Origin: Dolomedes plantarius
Taxonomy: Eukaryota > Arthropoda > Arachnida > Araneae > Dolomedidae
Length of the DNA stretch: 64,000 nt
Direction: 5' to 3'
NCBI GenBank assembly: GCA_907164885.2
Contig: OU015496.1
Coordinates: 184,495,281-184,559,280 of the forward strand
This document shows, piece by piece, positions 31,885-42,164 of this stretch; the first letter of the stretch is position 1, and the number at the start of each line of letters is the position of its first letter. Under the pieces are notes generated by a model, which was given only the letters and a program-made list of their open reading frames with translations, searched no databases and had not been told where the DNA came from. The translations under genes were made by a program, and so were the position numbers.

Positions 31885-34312
31885 TTTCAGATGTTGACCA
31901 TCGCAACACATCGATTAAACATGGCATGGATGTCATTAGACAAGCTATTCAATTCCTTAATCCAGGACAAGTACCAGTCATTACATTTGATCAACCTCTC
32001 TTTGCCCTGGCTAAGTTTGTACAGTGGATATGGCCGAACACTCATGGTGAGCTACTTCAAGTGGTTATGCTAGGTGGACTGCACATTGAAATAGACCTCT
32101 GGAATACATTGGGATATCTTGGAAGGATCTGGATGGACTACTGCCCTTGCAGATGCAGAAGCATCCTTTGGCAAGGCTGAATCTATTCTTTGCCTTGGAT
32201 CAAGCTATTCTTTGCCTTGGATCAAGCTATTCTTTGCCTTGGATCATGCAAACTACTCTTGAGGGATGCCTGTCCATATCAGGGATATGAATTCATTTGC
32301 CTGACTCTATCAAGGATCAGTTTGAGCGATGTTCTAACTAGATCATTTCAAAAACACGCAACACATTTTCTACAATACCATCCGATCAAGCTGAAGAACA
32401 AGAGAACAAAACTGTGAAAGTTTCGGGTGGTGTTGTTGGGATCACAGAAAACCCTGTTGCTTTCTGACGATGTACGCTTTCAGGGCCTGGGACTGCCAGA
32501 ATGATCAAACAGGTTGAAGAAGAAGGCACTCTTGGTAATGATGACACGGATAATCCCAAGAATTTCCAACATCATGAGCAGGGACTTTCATCACAGAAGA
32601 ACTTTCAGCAACAGGTGTTTAGTCTATGTAAAACCAACAATGAAATGGGCAATCCCTTCTCGGATGATTTCCCTAATCTAGTAAGTCTTCACAGTTGCAA
32701 CGGTGCAAGTGAGTCGGTGGTTGTAACCTTACTCACCTTGGCGGACATAGACAAACGGTAGTATCAGGGCTTTGTCAAGAATGTGCTTGATGAGCGCACC
32801 CTCTATATACATGACCCAGTCAAGAAGAATCCTCTTGCACTCTTCAAGAGACCAAAGCATAAAGCAACATCTCATCAGGGGAAGGAGCTGAAAGGGCTTC
32901 AGAACAACGTGGAACTATTTAGCCAACTATATATATCTAAGCAGAACAGGGAATCTGATTCGGATGAGTTTTTTGCGCATGAGATAGTCATTCCCTCCTT
33001 CCATTTCAGACTTTGGTAAGCTTCATTTGCCAACCAACAAGGCTGGGATACTGCAATGTCTTGAGTAGCCAGGTCAGTCAGAGCCCCCTTCAACCTATGA
33101 CTCCAAATTTCTGGACGGTATTGTCATCGTTCACTGCCTGCCCACTACTAGTGTAGACACCCTTTCAATCAGTATGCTGATAAGATATTTCTACCTTACC
33201 TTCATTAGCAGCTGGAGAATGCCAAAGGTTAGATGTTGTTTGGGACACCTACATTCCAGACAGTTTAAGGAATCTACCCGAGAAAAAAGAGGTGAGGGGA
33301 TTCGAAGGAAAGTATTTGGCGCACCAAACTGCCCTGAAATTGGATGGACTTTCTCCGTGACTCAATAAACATGAAGGAATTGTTCAATTTTTTGACTTCC
33401 AAATTTGTAGAGTTCAACTAGCCACCAGGCAAAGATGTATATGTCACAATAGGTAAAGCAGTTTCACAAATCGGTTCGAACACTCCCATGGAAAACTGCA
33501 ATCATGAGGAGGCAGACACGTGACGTGGTTCATGTACTCCATTCACTACAGCAAGAGGCAAAGAGAATCTTTGTGTGTACTGTAGACATAGATGTTATTG
33601 CCATACTTGCTGGCGCTTTCTATGAACTAATAGTGACTCAACCTTTGGCCGATATCTGGGTGGCCTTTGTCATAGGCAAGCATTACAAGTTTTACAACAT
33701 CAACACCATCTGTACAAGATTGGGGAAGCCAAAATCACGAGCACCACCTGTATTTCCCCATACTCTGGTTGCGACACAACCTCCGCCTTCAAAGGTAAGA
33801 GTAAGAAGTTCGTCTGGGAAGCATGGGAAGCATTTCAAGACATCACTGAATTATTTGTGAATTCGGCCACTCATCCATTCCAACTGCTGTAAGCCGACTC
33901 TGAACACTTCAAGAAGCTGGAACGACTGACTGTTGTTCTATATGATAAAACCCCTCCTCTCAGCAGTATCAACGAAATAAGAAAGGAGCTTTTCTGTCAG
34001 AAGAATCGAGCAATGGACAAACTTCCACCGACTGAGGATGCTCTTCTAAAACATATCCGAAGGGCAGTTTATCAAGCAGGTATTTGTACGACCAGCACAC
34101 AAACACAGCAAGTGATTCCTTCTCCGCAGGATTTTGCTTGGAATAAGGTTTCAGAGTCATGGGTACTAGTTTGCATGACAGTTCCAAAGGTTTTCCGATC
34201 ACGCAGGGAATTTATTAAATGTTCCTGCAAAGGAGACTGCAACAACTGCAAATGTGGGAAAATTAATCTGGACTGCTCACCACTTTGCAACTGCAAGTAT
34301 AATTTATTATAA
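31885..34312 (+). pseudogene. Academ-like protein with XPG/FEN-like nuclease region, decayed
   Basis: A broken frame that can be followed in pieces. HGMDVIRQAIQFLNPGQ and VVMLGGLHIEI lie at about 31915-32090, continuing in another frame as GSGWTTALADAEASFGKAES (about 32120-32180). EMGNPFSDDFPNL is at about 32641-32680 and LFSQLYISKQNRESDSDEFF at about 32910-32975. The nuclease-like motifs are HEEADT (33503-33520), VDIDV (33581-33595) and GCDTTSAFKGKSKK (33768-33809). They follow the order of the acidic motifs and helix-hairpin turn of XPG/FEN nucleases. The C-terminus at about 34220-34296 has eight cysteines in the CSC-C-C-C pattern. Several frameshifts and stops (for example TGA at 33521) make it non-functional. 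This family is usually annotated only as an uncharacterised protein in animal genomes. Confidence 0.7.
32183..32246 (+). repeat. 22-bp triplication inside the Academ-like gene
   Basis: CTATTCTTTGCCTTGGATCAAG occurs three times in a row (starts 32183, 32205, 32227). The unit length is not a multiple of three, so it further disrupts the frame. Confidence 0.9.
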
Positions 34313-34496
34313 CTGTTGCATACTGAATTCTATTGAATGAATAGCTAAAATATTTTTGTCTTTGTTTTGGGAACACTTATCAGCATTATATTTGTACTTA
34401 TAAATTATTGTAATAAATGATATGGATATATTTTATTGTATTTTATTTAAAATGTAGACTACTCTAAGTCAGGTTTGTAGTGTACTTAGTTGGATT

Positions 34497-34532
34497 AAGG
34501 CTGTAATATTTTGTCGAAAATATTACAGCCTT
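34497..34532. repeat. Perfect 16-bp-stem hairpin at inner edge of right TIR
   Basis: AAGGCTGTAATATTTT, loop GTCG, then the exact reverse complement. It sits between the end of the coding region and the right terminal repeat. Confidence 0.85.
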
Positions 34533-34827
34533 AAAAAGTGATATTTTGTCTTATTTGTCGGCCATTTTGGATTTTAGTGCCGTACATGAAAATTTTTAAA
34601 AATTCCAGAGGTCTCCTAGGCTAACATTTATAAGTATAACCTAAGGTACCTTCATACCAAATTTGGTGCTTTTATCCGCCAGGTAACGGTCATTTCATTA
34701 TGCCACTGGACTAATTTCTCGAGTGACTGGGGACTGACTCTCGACGACTTTTTTTTCAGATCCTCTTTTGGTATATGATTTTGTGAGGTTGAAAGGACTC
34801 GCGGATTTGGTCTAGCTGGGGCTAGAC

Positions 34828-35085
34828 ATGGAGATTAGCAACAACAACGACGACACCTTTGTAGCAAATTATGGATTAACTTCTTCACTCCCTAATGTTG
34901 AAATAGCTCTGCGGATTTACATGTGCTTGATGATAAATAATACGACTGGAGAAAGGAGTCTCTCGAAAATGAGACATTTGAAGGATGCATACAAATCGAC
35001 AATGACACAAGAGAGACCCAACAGAATTGCTCTTATCGCAATTGAAAATGATATTCTAAAGTACTTACAATTTACGTATGTTTAA
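34828..35085 (+). pseudogene. hATC dimerisation domain of the old hAT
   Basis: An open segment with PNVEIALRIYMCLMINNTTG, ERSLSKMRHLKDAYKSTM and an IALIAIENDILKYL ending. This is the C-terminal dimerisation domain of TTF/ZMYM1-like hAT transposases. It is the only coding part left of this copy; a shorter and more broken equivalent lies at 51180-51370. Confidence 0.75.
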
Positions 35086-35474
35086 GAGAAATGTTTTTCT
35101 AAGAAATTACGCAAAGCAAATATTTAAATTTTTATAGTTGTTAACCTCCTTAGAATAAATGTACTTTTATCTTCAACTTCTTTTCTGCTTTTTAAAAATA
35201 CAGAGTGATGCAAAAGTCGCTTAATACTAGTAGTTATTCGTCTCTTCGGTGACCAGAGGCTAGCAAAGCGCGTAGTCAATAGATAACAATAACAACAAAA
35301 GCAACAACAATAGGTGACGTAGTCGCATTGCATATAACTATATATATATATATATATAATATATATAAACGAGAACATATAACGACGTAGTAGTTATATT
35401 AAAATCAAGCGACTTATGCCCAAACTGAAATTACTGGGGCCTACAATGTCTTAATCCGACCCTGTGTGTGTGGT

Positions 35475-35494
35475 GGGGGGGGGGGGGGGGGGGG
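35475..35494. repeat. G20 homopolymer
   Basis: Twenty G residues beside the right end of the old hAT element. Confidence 0.9.
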
Positions 35495-36318
35495 TCATGT
35501 GAAAAGGGCAAAGTAACAAAATTTCAAATGGTTTCGAAATCTTGACGAATAACATCAACACCTGAAGCACAAATAAAAAAACTCGCCCCCAAGAGCTCAC
35601 ACATGAATGTTAGGGACTTATTCATCTAGAATATTCACACTCTAATCATGGACTTTGTTAAGCGCTCTTTATCCCAAGATACACTGTGAATATAATAGAA
35701 AATACAAACATTTTATCTATGGAATTGCATGAAGGAGGATTTTCAGTAATCAATTTAAAAGCTTACGTGACCATGAACATCCACTCCCGTAAAAAAAGAT
35801 ATAATTTTAAAAATTAATGAGAAATTGGAAAGACGCGTGGAAATTAGGATATATAAAACTGTTTGTAAAATTTTGTATAGATGCAAAAATGTAGGAATAC
35901 TATTTTTTTTATAAAAAATGAAATTTAATTTAAAAACCTACTTAAATTTAAACCCCATTTGTTTTTTCTAAATATGCTGGCAGTCATATTAAACACGGCA
36001 ACAGAATGAACGCTACAACAGATACGTATGTGAATTTAACTATCTTTAACCTAACAAAACTTTTAGAAGATACAGGTGTCCAGGAAACAACAACATATAT
36101 GAAATTAATCTCCATTTAATTATATTTTAAACACCGATTACATATTGATAGCAATGAAAAACTAAGTTGCTTTTTACTCTTTTTTAATTCCACGTCTTGT
36201 TAAAATCAAAGCGGCGTGAATCGTTCTTAAAATATAGGTACGGGTTTCAACGATTTTTGGAAATTCATTTGAAAGTTTTACAGCAAAATAGGTACACTGG
36301 TTTAGAAAGCCCCCTACT
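35495..36318. other. Non-coding DNA
   Basis: AT-rich, no gene or element recognised. Confidence 0.4.
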
Positions 36319-36326
36319 CCACAAAG

Positions 36327-36505
36327 CAGTGACGTAGTAAGGAGGGGGAAGGGGGTCTATCATGCCCCAGACGCCACTCGCAGAGGGGCGCCAAATGGTC
36401 TATCTTTTTAACCTAATTCTATATATATTATATTACTATATGTTTTTCGGAGGGCGCCAAAACGGTATCGTGTCCCGGGCGCCAGATATGCTCGTAACGG
36501 CACTG
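36327..36505. mobile_element. hAT MITE, copy 1 (CAGTG-CGTAG ends)
   Basis: 179 bp with ends CAGTGACGTAGTAAGG and the inverse of CAGTGCCGTTACGAGC, and an exact duplication CCACAAAG (36319-36326, 36506-36513). It shares GGGGCGCCAAATGGTCT and GGTATCGTGTCCCGGGCGCC with the copy at 55550-55737. Confidence 0.85.
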
Positions 36506-36513
36506 CCACAAAG

Positions 36514-36852
36514 CTATCCTTTAATCTCGTACATACGATCACTGTCATCGTAGACAGAGCAACACACTTACATATAAATATCCATTCTTTCATGACGCTC
36601 TCAACGTCAAGATAACCACTAATCATAACAATAGATAACTACGATGAACAGTCACTCGTTATTTTTAGATCTTGAGTTTTCGACTTTCTTTCATGTTTCC
36701 AGTGGAAAAAGTAAATTTAATCTCTCTATGCAATGTTCCATCATTCTCCTTAAAATCTCACTATATAAAAAAAATCTAATGAATAGTAATCAGCTTAAGC
36801 TGTAGAAACGTAATGGTAAAATTAATTTTTTTTCTAGTATAATGAACCATTA

Positions 36853-36902
<50 letters not shown>

Positions 36903-36986
36903 TCATGGCACAACAGTTCGAATGTGGACCAAGGCCGGTGGTGCCCATCTCCGCTTTCTTGGCCTTGGGCTTGGGGTGCCATAGAG
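36514..36986. other. Spacer with A43 tract and a dispersed repeat piece
   Basis: A43 at 36854-36896. 36903-36980 matches, inverted, the segment near 57285-57370 (CTCATGGCACAACAG and GTGCCCATCTCC blocks), so a dispersed repeat of unknown class is present. Confidence 0.55.
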
Positions 36987-38948
36987 CAGTGGTTCCCAAA
37001 CTTTTTCAGCTGGCGACCCACCTTTCCTTATCGGAATACCTCCACGGTCCATCAGTCCATGGTGGAGTAAAAAACCTTATTTGTATCGTATCCCTTCCTT
37101 ATGTATATATAATTTACCATCAATATTGCAAAAATAAATAAATATATATATATAAATGCTTTTTTGAAGATACAGATTCATTATTGATAAACAATTTGTG
37201 TTCTGATTTGAAAATGGTTGACAAAATATAAGCACTTTGTAGCAAAACAGTTATTTATTTGACAATAGATATACGTTTGCAATATATGCAACAAGTGGTT
37301 TCATACTCACTAAGTGTTCCTAGGTGAAGATAAAAACTACAATTATAAAACTACACAAAGACCATTTTAATAGTTTTAGACCATAATTAGACCATAATAT
37401 AATGACCATAATTTCTCTCTCTATTTTTTATTGAATGGGGGGGGGGTAAGTATAGTTTTATCAAAAATTTTATTTATTTATTTAATTTTTCTATTTTTTA
37501 TTTATTTTTTTTAATATTTTTTTTCGGGGGGGGGGTGAATTGTAATAACTCCTGACTGTGATCTATTTTGAATTTGAAAGAAAATTTCATGAATTCATTT
37601 ATTAACTTTAAAAAGTAAATTACTTAATTGGCACTTATTATTATTATTTTCAAATTTTTCACTTGATGGTCGAAAATGTTTTGAATTTCTGGTCCCAATT
37701 TATGGCGGGTCTGGGTGAGGGTCCTACATGTTCATGTGAAAATCTTGTCCTGGGGGGAACACTTGCCCCCCTTTGGATCTGGCGTTGGGGGCCCCCAAAG
37801 TCTGCTTTGCCCAGGGCCACATTGGGTCAAAGTCGGGCCCTGTGAAGATGAAACAGTGAGTCCCAAGGATTCTAAACTTGAATTTTCATTTGCTTCTAAA
37901 AACTATTTACTAAAGACTGCATCGAAAGTCTTTTTTCTAAAAGCATCCGAATCTTTATATTCAAAAGTGAGATCCATAAAACCAAATTTCAGAAATAGAT
38001 GGCCGGATGTATTAAGTTGACTGATGTACCAGAGTTTTTCTGAAAGCGACTAAATGCGAGCCCGGTATAAACTATTTTCCTTTGATATTAATATTTTGTT
38101 GTTTATTTTTTAACACTTCTATCATTAATATATCAGTGCAAATTTCATTCTTGTTAATAACACAGTACAAATTTGTTGTCATTAATAATAATATTTTATT
38201 AGAAGTTCGTTCCCCATTACCTAAGTACCTGATGGAATGTTAGAACTTCAGGAATAGTGTTATTCAATTTTTTGGGAACACGCGCAAAAGAAAATGATCA
38301 CCATCCCAGGACTAAGTGAATTCTGAACATAATGCTGATATGTTCAGAATGCTGATATGTTCAGGTGCATGCTGATATGAATGCTGATATGTCAAATGCT
38401 GATATGTTCAGGTTTATGGATGCTGAGTTTGACTGCAATGTACATGGGTCGAGTGATTACAGAATGTATAATTAAAGAGACTGCAGATAAAAAAATTCTA
38501 ATTACGACATATTTTGAAAATAGGGATATGTTCAACACATAGTACTCTTCACAAGATATGTTGTTACATAAGGCCGATTGGAACTTAATCCATACAAGTC
38601 TGGCTACTCACCCAACATACAAATAATATAAAAACACAGGAGAACAAAAAAGAAACAAGATACGATAAAAAGAACGACCAAAAGGCCTTAAAACCAGTTA
38701 AAAACAAAGTTCTAGGATAAAAATTCAGAAGCACAGTCATTGAAGACCAAGAGATCAGGACGTAAGTTCAAGATATAATACTAACAATTGACAAGATATA
38801 AGTTAGTGTTAGTATTATAAGTTTCTAATTAAAAACACGAGACTATTTTTATAAAGTTACTGCCGTAAACAATCTAACACTCCAGAAGACATAATATTCA
38901 AAAGCTGGATATCCATTGAACACATAAATGTGTAAAATATCCCACACA
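36987..38948. other. Repeat-rich non-coding DNA; hAT end fragments
   Basis: 36987 begins CAGTGGTTCCCAAACTTTTT followed by GGCGACCCACC, the left end of a common hAT type, but no right end is found. 37726-37843 ends GTCGGGCCCTG and resembles the inverted end of the MITE at 16998, again without a partner. G tracts lie near 37438 and 37526. The rest is AT-rich, without genes. Confidence 0.45.
38332..38412 (+). repeat. ATGCTGATATGTTCAG imperfect tandem repeat
   Basis: Five irregular copies of a motif of about 16 bp. Confidence 0.8.
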
Positions 38949-38956
38949 CTCTAACA

Positions 38957-39132
38957 AACGTGATTCTCAACCTAGATGGCCGTAAAGTGATTTTAGGGTG
39001 GACGAGGAAGTGTGTGTGGGGGGGGGGGGGGATATCTAACTGAAAAATGTGTTTATGCAAACGTAACAAATGGTAATTAACTGGCCATTTAAAAAAAAAG
39101 GATCACGAATGGAAAACGGTCGGAAATCATTG
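38957..39132. mobile_element. Eroded hAT MITE
   Basis: 176 bp between perfect 8-bp repeats CTCTAACA (38949-38956, 39133-39140). The left end ACGTGATTCTCAACC and the right end (inverse CAATGATTTCCGACC) are degenerate CAGTGGTTCTCAACC-type hAT ends. Confidence 0.65.
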
Positions 39133-39191
39133 CTCTAACATTTAAAAGTTTAGACAAATGTTGAACAAGTTTTAGTTCAGTATATCATATA

Positions 39192-39888
39192 CTAGCTAAA
39201 AACCCGCGCTTCGCTACGGAGTACATTCAAATTAAATACAACGGTCAATGTATGCAATTTATGCCAAAAAATAAATATATATATTTATAATAAATGCGAT
39301 GATCAATGAATACAATTGATATAAAATATATATCTATCTATATATATATATTTATAAAATTCTATCTATATATATATATTTATATATGCATTTTTTTTGG
39401 ATAATATCCAATCGTCTGCTGCATTAGAAAGAGAAAAAAAAATATTTTTTGTCTATTTAGTTGTTACGCACGTGACGATAAATTTATTGAAAGTACCAGA
39501 AAAAGAAATCACGTGATCAGCATTTAATAAATTAAATTCTAAAAAATTGATCTTTAAAAATTCACCAAAAATCAGAAAATGGAGGTGAAAATTCGAAAAA
39601 AATTTCATTTTGAAGGAATTTTTATGATCTTTCTCGTGATATAAATTTTATAACCCTCAATGTATTATTTTAAATGCAAACGTAGAAAAAGTTACTAAAA
39701 CAGCTTAAAAATTTAATTTAAAAAAATCTAAGAAGAATTTTTGAAAAATCTTTCTTAATGCACCCCTACACTATTAGAAGAATCGCCATGCAAAATTTCA
39801 GCCCTTTAGGTCCAGCGGTTTGGTCTGTGCGTTGTATGTCAGTCAGTGAATGAATGAGTCAGTTACGGAACTGTTTTATATATATAGA
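39192..39888 (-). mobile_element. Non-autonomous Helitron, copy C
   Basis: On the minus strand TCTATATATATAAAAC to CTAG, with a 3' hairpin (CCGTAGC-GAA-GCGCGG, one bulge), A before and T after. Faces copy D across 66 bp. Confidence 0.85.
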
Positions 39889-39954
39889 TTATACCTAAAA
39901 GGCTGAACTCAATTCATTTCCAGAAAGTAAACTGTAAGCTGAATGAACAAATAA

Positions 39955-40516
39955 TCTATATATATAAAACAGTTCCGTAACTGACTCACTGACTGACATA
40001 CAACGCACAGACCAAACCGCTGGACCTAAAGGGCTGAAATTTTGCATGGCGATTCTTCTTATAGTGTACGGGTGCACTAAGAGAGATTTTTGAAAAATCC
40101 TTCTTAGATTTTTTAAAATTAAATTTTTAAGCTGTTTTAGTAACTTTTTTTAAGTTTGCATTTAAAATAATAATTTGAGGGTTATAAAATTTATATCACG
40201 AGAAAGATCCTAAAAATTCCTTTCAATTAGATCTTTTTCGAATCTTTACCTCTATTTTCTTATTTTGGTGATTTTTAAAGACTCATTTTTAGAATTTAAT
40301 TTATTAAATGCTGATCACGTGACTTCTTTTTCTGGTACTTTAAATAAATTTATCGTCACGTGCATAACAACTAAATAGACAAAAAAATATTTTTTTTCTT
40401 GCTAATGTGGCAGACGATTGGACATTATTTTGTCTATAAAAATATCCCTTACGATTTTTTTATAAATATATATATATTTTTGTACATCAATTGTATATAT
40501 TGATCGTTGTATTTAT

Positions 40517-40586
<70 letters not shown>

Positions 40587-40658
40587 CATTAATTGCATAC
40601 ATTGACCGTTGTATTTAATTTGAATGTACTCCGTAGCGGAGTGCGGGTTTTCAGCTAG
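39955..40658 (+). mobile_element. Non-autonomous Helitron, copy D
   Basis: Plus-strand orientation: TCTATATATATAAAAC at 39955, ending in a hairpin and CTAG at 40655-40658, with A before and T after. Contains an AT run at 40521-40583. With copy C it forms an inverted pair of about 700-bp arms. Confidence 0.85.
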
Positions 40659-40659
40659 T

Positions 40660-41318
40660 AAAATATAATTGCCAAAATAAACAAGAATTTCGGCAAGGTG
40701 ATTAAATCATTTGAAGTTCAAAGCTCTATCAACAAAAAATTATTCTTTTTCTGACGTTCTTCCTTTTTGTTAGTGATAAATCTCTTGGCCTTTCTTTCAC
40801 ACGGTCACTGTCCTTTTTTTTATAAAAAAAAAATGTAACCCCAAAATCATCCCAGGAAGCTGCTTCCATCAAATGCGTAATCCACCACAGTACCACCAAG
40901 CCTCGGGACGTATTTTAATATGCAAGCAGTAGCGCTTAGCATGAATGTTCCGTATCTCGATATAATCTGTCTTTTGAAGGACCTGAAGACGCAAATCAAG
41001 CGGATACCAAAAACCTGTCATCAAGAAACACAAAGGATTCTTGATGGTAGATGGAATCTGCGTGACAAGCAATTGGCGAAAACGAACAGGTTGAACGGAT
41101 ATATATCTCTCCAACTTTTGCAATTATTTAGCAGGGTACTAATAATGGAGTACAGAGGGGAAAATTGTTTTGTACTAGATACTATGCAAATGTAACAATA
41201 TAAAGAAAATAATTAGTCAATTTAGTCAATATTTTTAAGAAAAAGATCATGAAGATTCGCGAAGAGAAAAACTTTTTTTTTTTAAATAATATACAGCTTC
41301 CAATATTTAAGAGAGGTA
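40660..41318. other. Non-coding DNA
   Basis: 40850-41130 has higher GC and open frames on both strands, but no family is recognised. Confidence 0.4.
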
Positions 41319-41320
41319 TA

Positions 41321-42024
41321 CAGAGGTACAAAATATGTTCCTGATAGTATTTGGAGTTAATCTTGGCATTTTTGTCCACTCTCTTTATTTTTAACTTGCC
41401 ATTATAAGAAAAACCAGCAACAATCATGAATCCCTTAGAAAAACTTTCTTTCGATTCTTTGAACCATGTACTTAAATTTTTTTCTCCCCTTTTATGATAA
41501 TAAATGGCTCTTTTTTTGTTGCAGTCATTTAAATACACCCATGATTCATATATTGTGACAATTGTTTTCCATTTTTCTTTGGATAAGTGTTTCTCATATA
41601 GAATTCTGCAGCGTGTCCTGCGTTCAGCGATATGATTTGGAAGAAGACGATGCACATTGCGTTTTTTCGCTTTCTTAAGATTTAAATCAACGTTTATCAT
41701 TTTGTTTACAGTGGACACCGAGCATTTTAATGATTTTGCAACTGTCCTTTGGCTAGGGGGATTTTCTTTTAGCATTAAACAACGTACCTTTGCAATAGTC
41801 GAAGATGTCCGTTTTTTCCTTGGATACTTGTTTGGAATTTTTGTCCCACATGAGGCTCCAATTTGACGTTTTTTTCCTTTCTTGTTGACGATATTACCCA
41901 TCGACGCTTTAGATATCACAAAACCATGACTCTCACATCGTTTTTGGATAACGGAGTATGCATATTTCTCTTTGGAAAGAGCATAAATGTAGCCTTCGAA
42001 CCACTGCTTTGTTAAAAACGCCAT
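41321..42024 (-). pseudogene. Mariner-like transposase, 3'-truncated
   Basis: Read on the minus strand from the ATG at 42024-42022 (MAFLTKQWFEGYIYALSKEK). An N-terminal helix-turn-helix half includes SQRTVAKSLKCSVSTVNKMI, and the frame then enters the catalytic domain. At the first acidic motif the sequence is IYESWVYLND, where TxDE(S/A)W is expected, so the catalytic Asp is replaced by Tyr. The frame reaches YYQEHIL and then runs into what looks like the element's terminal repeat; the second D and third D/E are missing. Inactive on both counts. Confidence 0.75.
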
Positions 42025-42162
42025 TTTGAATAAAAACTTCAAGCCGCAGACGATAATTTTGACTTTTAAAAACATAGTACAATTGCAATTATTTCTTTTG
42101 CAGCAAACGATTTTTTATTACCGCTTACCAAAATCGTCTAAAAAATGTGCGAACAACCTCTG
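41321..42162 (-). mobile_element. Tc1/mariner-superfamily element, truncated
   Basis: The 5' end of the minus-strand element is at 42162 (CAGAGGTTGTTCGCACAT), followed on the plus strand by TA (42163-42164). At the other side CAGAGGT preceded by TA (41319-41320) lies directly against coding sequence, so most of the 3' half is missing. Confidence 0.65.
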
Positions 42163-42164
42163 TA

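Larger units (their letters stand above)
31634..34713 (+). mobile_element. Academ-like DNA transposon (XPG nuclease, Cys8 finger)
   Basis: 3,080 bp with long terminal inverted repeats of about 180 bp (left about 31634-31813, right about 34544-34713). They begin TAGTCC(A/G)GTGGC and share, for example, ACCGTTACCTGGCGGATAAA. ATT lies on both sides (31631-31633, 34714-34716), a 3-bp duplication. The only coding is a broken protein with an XPG/FEN-like nuclease region and a C-terminal eight-cysteine finger. Long repeats, 3-4 bp duplication, XPG nuclease and Cys8 finger are features reported for the Academ superfamily; I assign it on that basis. Confidence 0.7.
26988..35464 (+). mobile_element. 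Old hAT element (TTF/ZMYM-like), broken by two later insertions
   Basis: Its own sequence is 26988-27016, 31086-31633 and 34714-35464. The left end TAGGGCCGGGTTAAG and the right end (reverse complement CAGGGTCGGATTAAGAC) agree with the ends of the shorter relative at 50922-51780. The flanks GGTGTGCG and TGTGTGTG match at 6 of 8 positions, fitting an eroded target duplication. The segment 31205-31633 has no match in the relative and may hold a further unrecognised insertion. Confidence 0.65.

Noticed and set aside
36987..37060. Complete hAT element starting at 36987
   Set aside because: The left end is clear but no matching right end was found; the right end at 39132 belongs to a separate small MITE with its own CTCTAACA duplication.
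37726..37843. Complete hAT MITE
   Set aside because: Only a right-end-like sequence is present; no left end and no matching 8-bp duplication was found.
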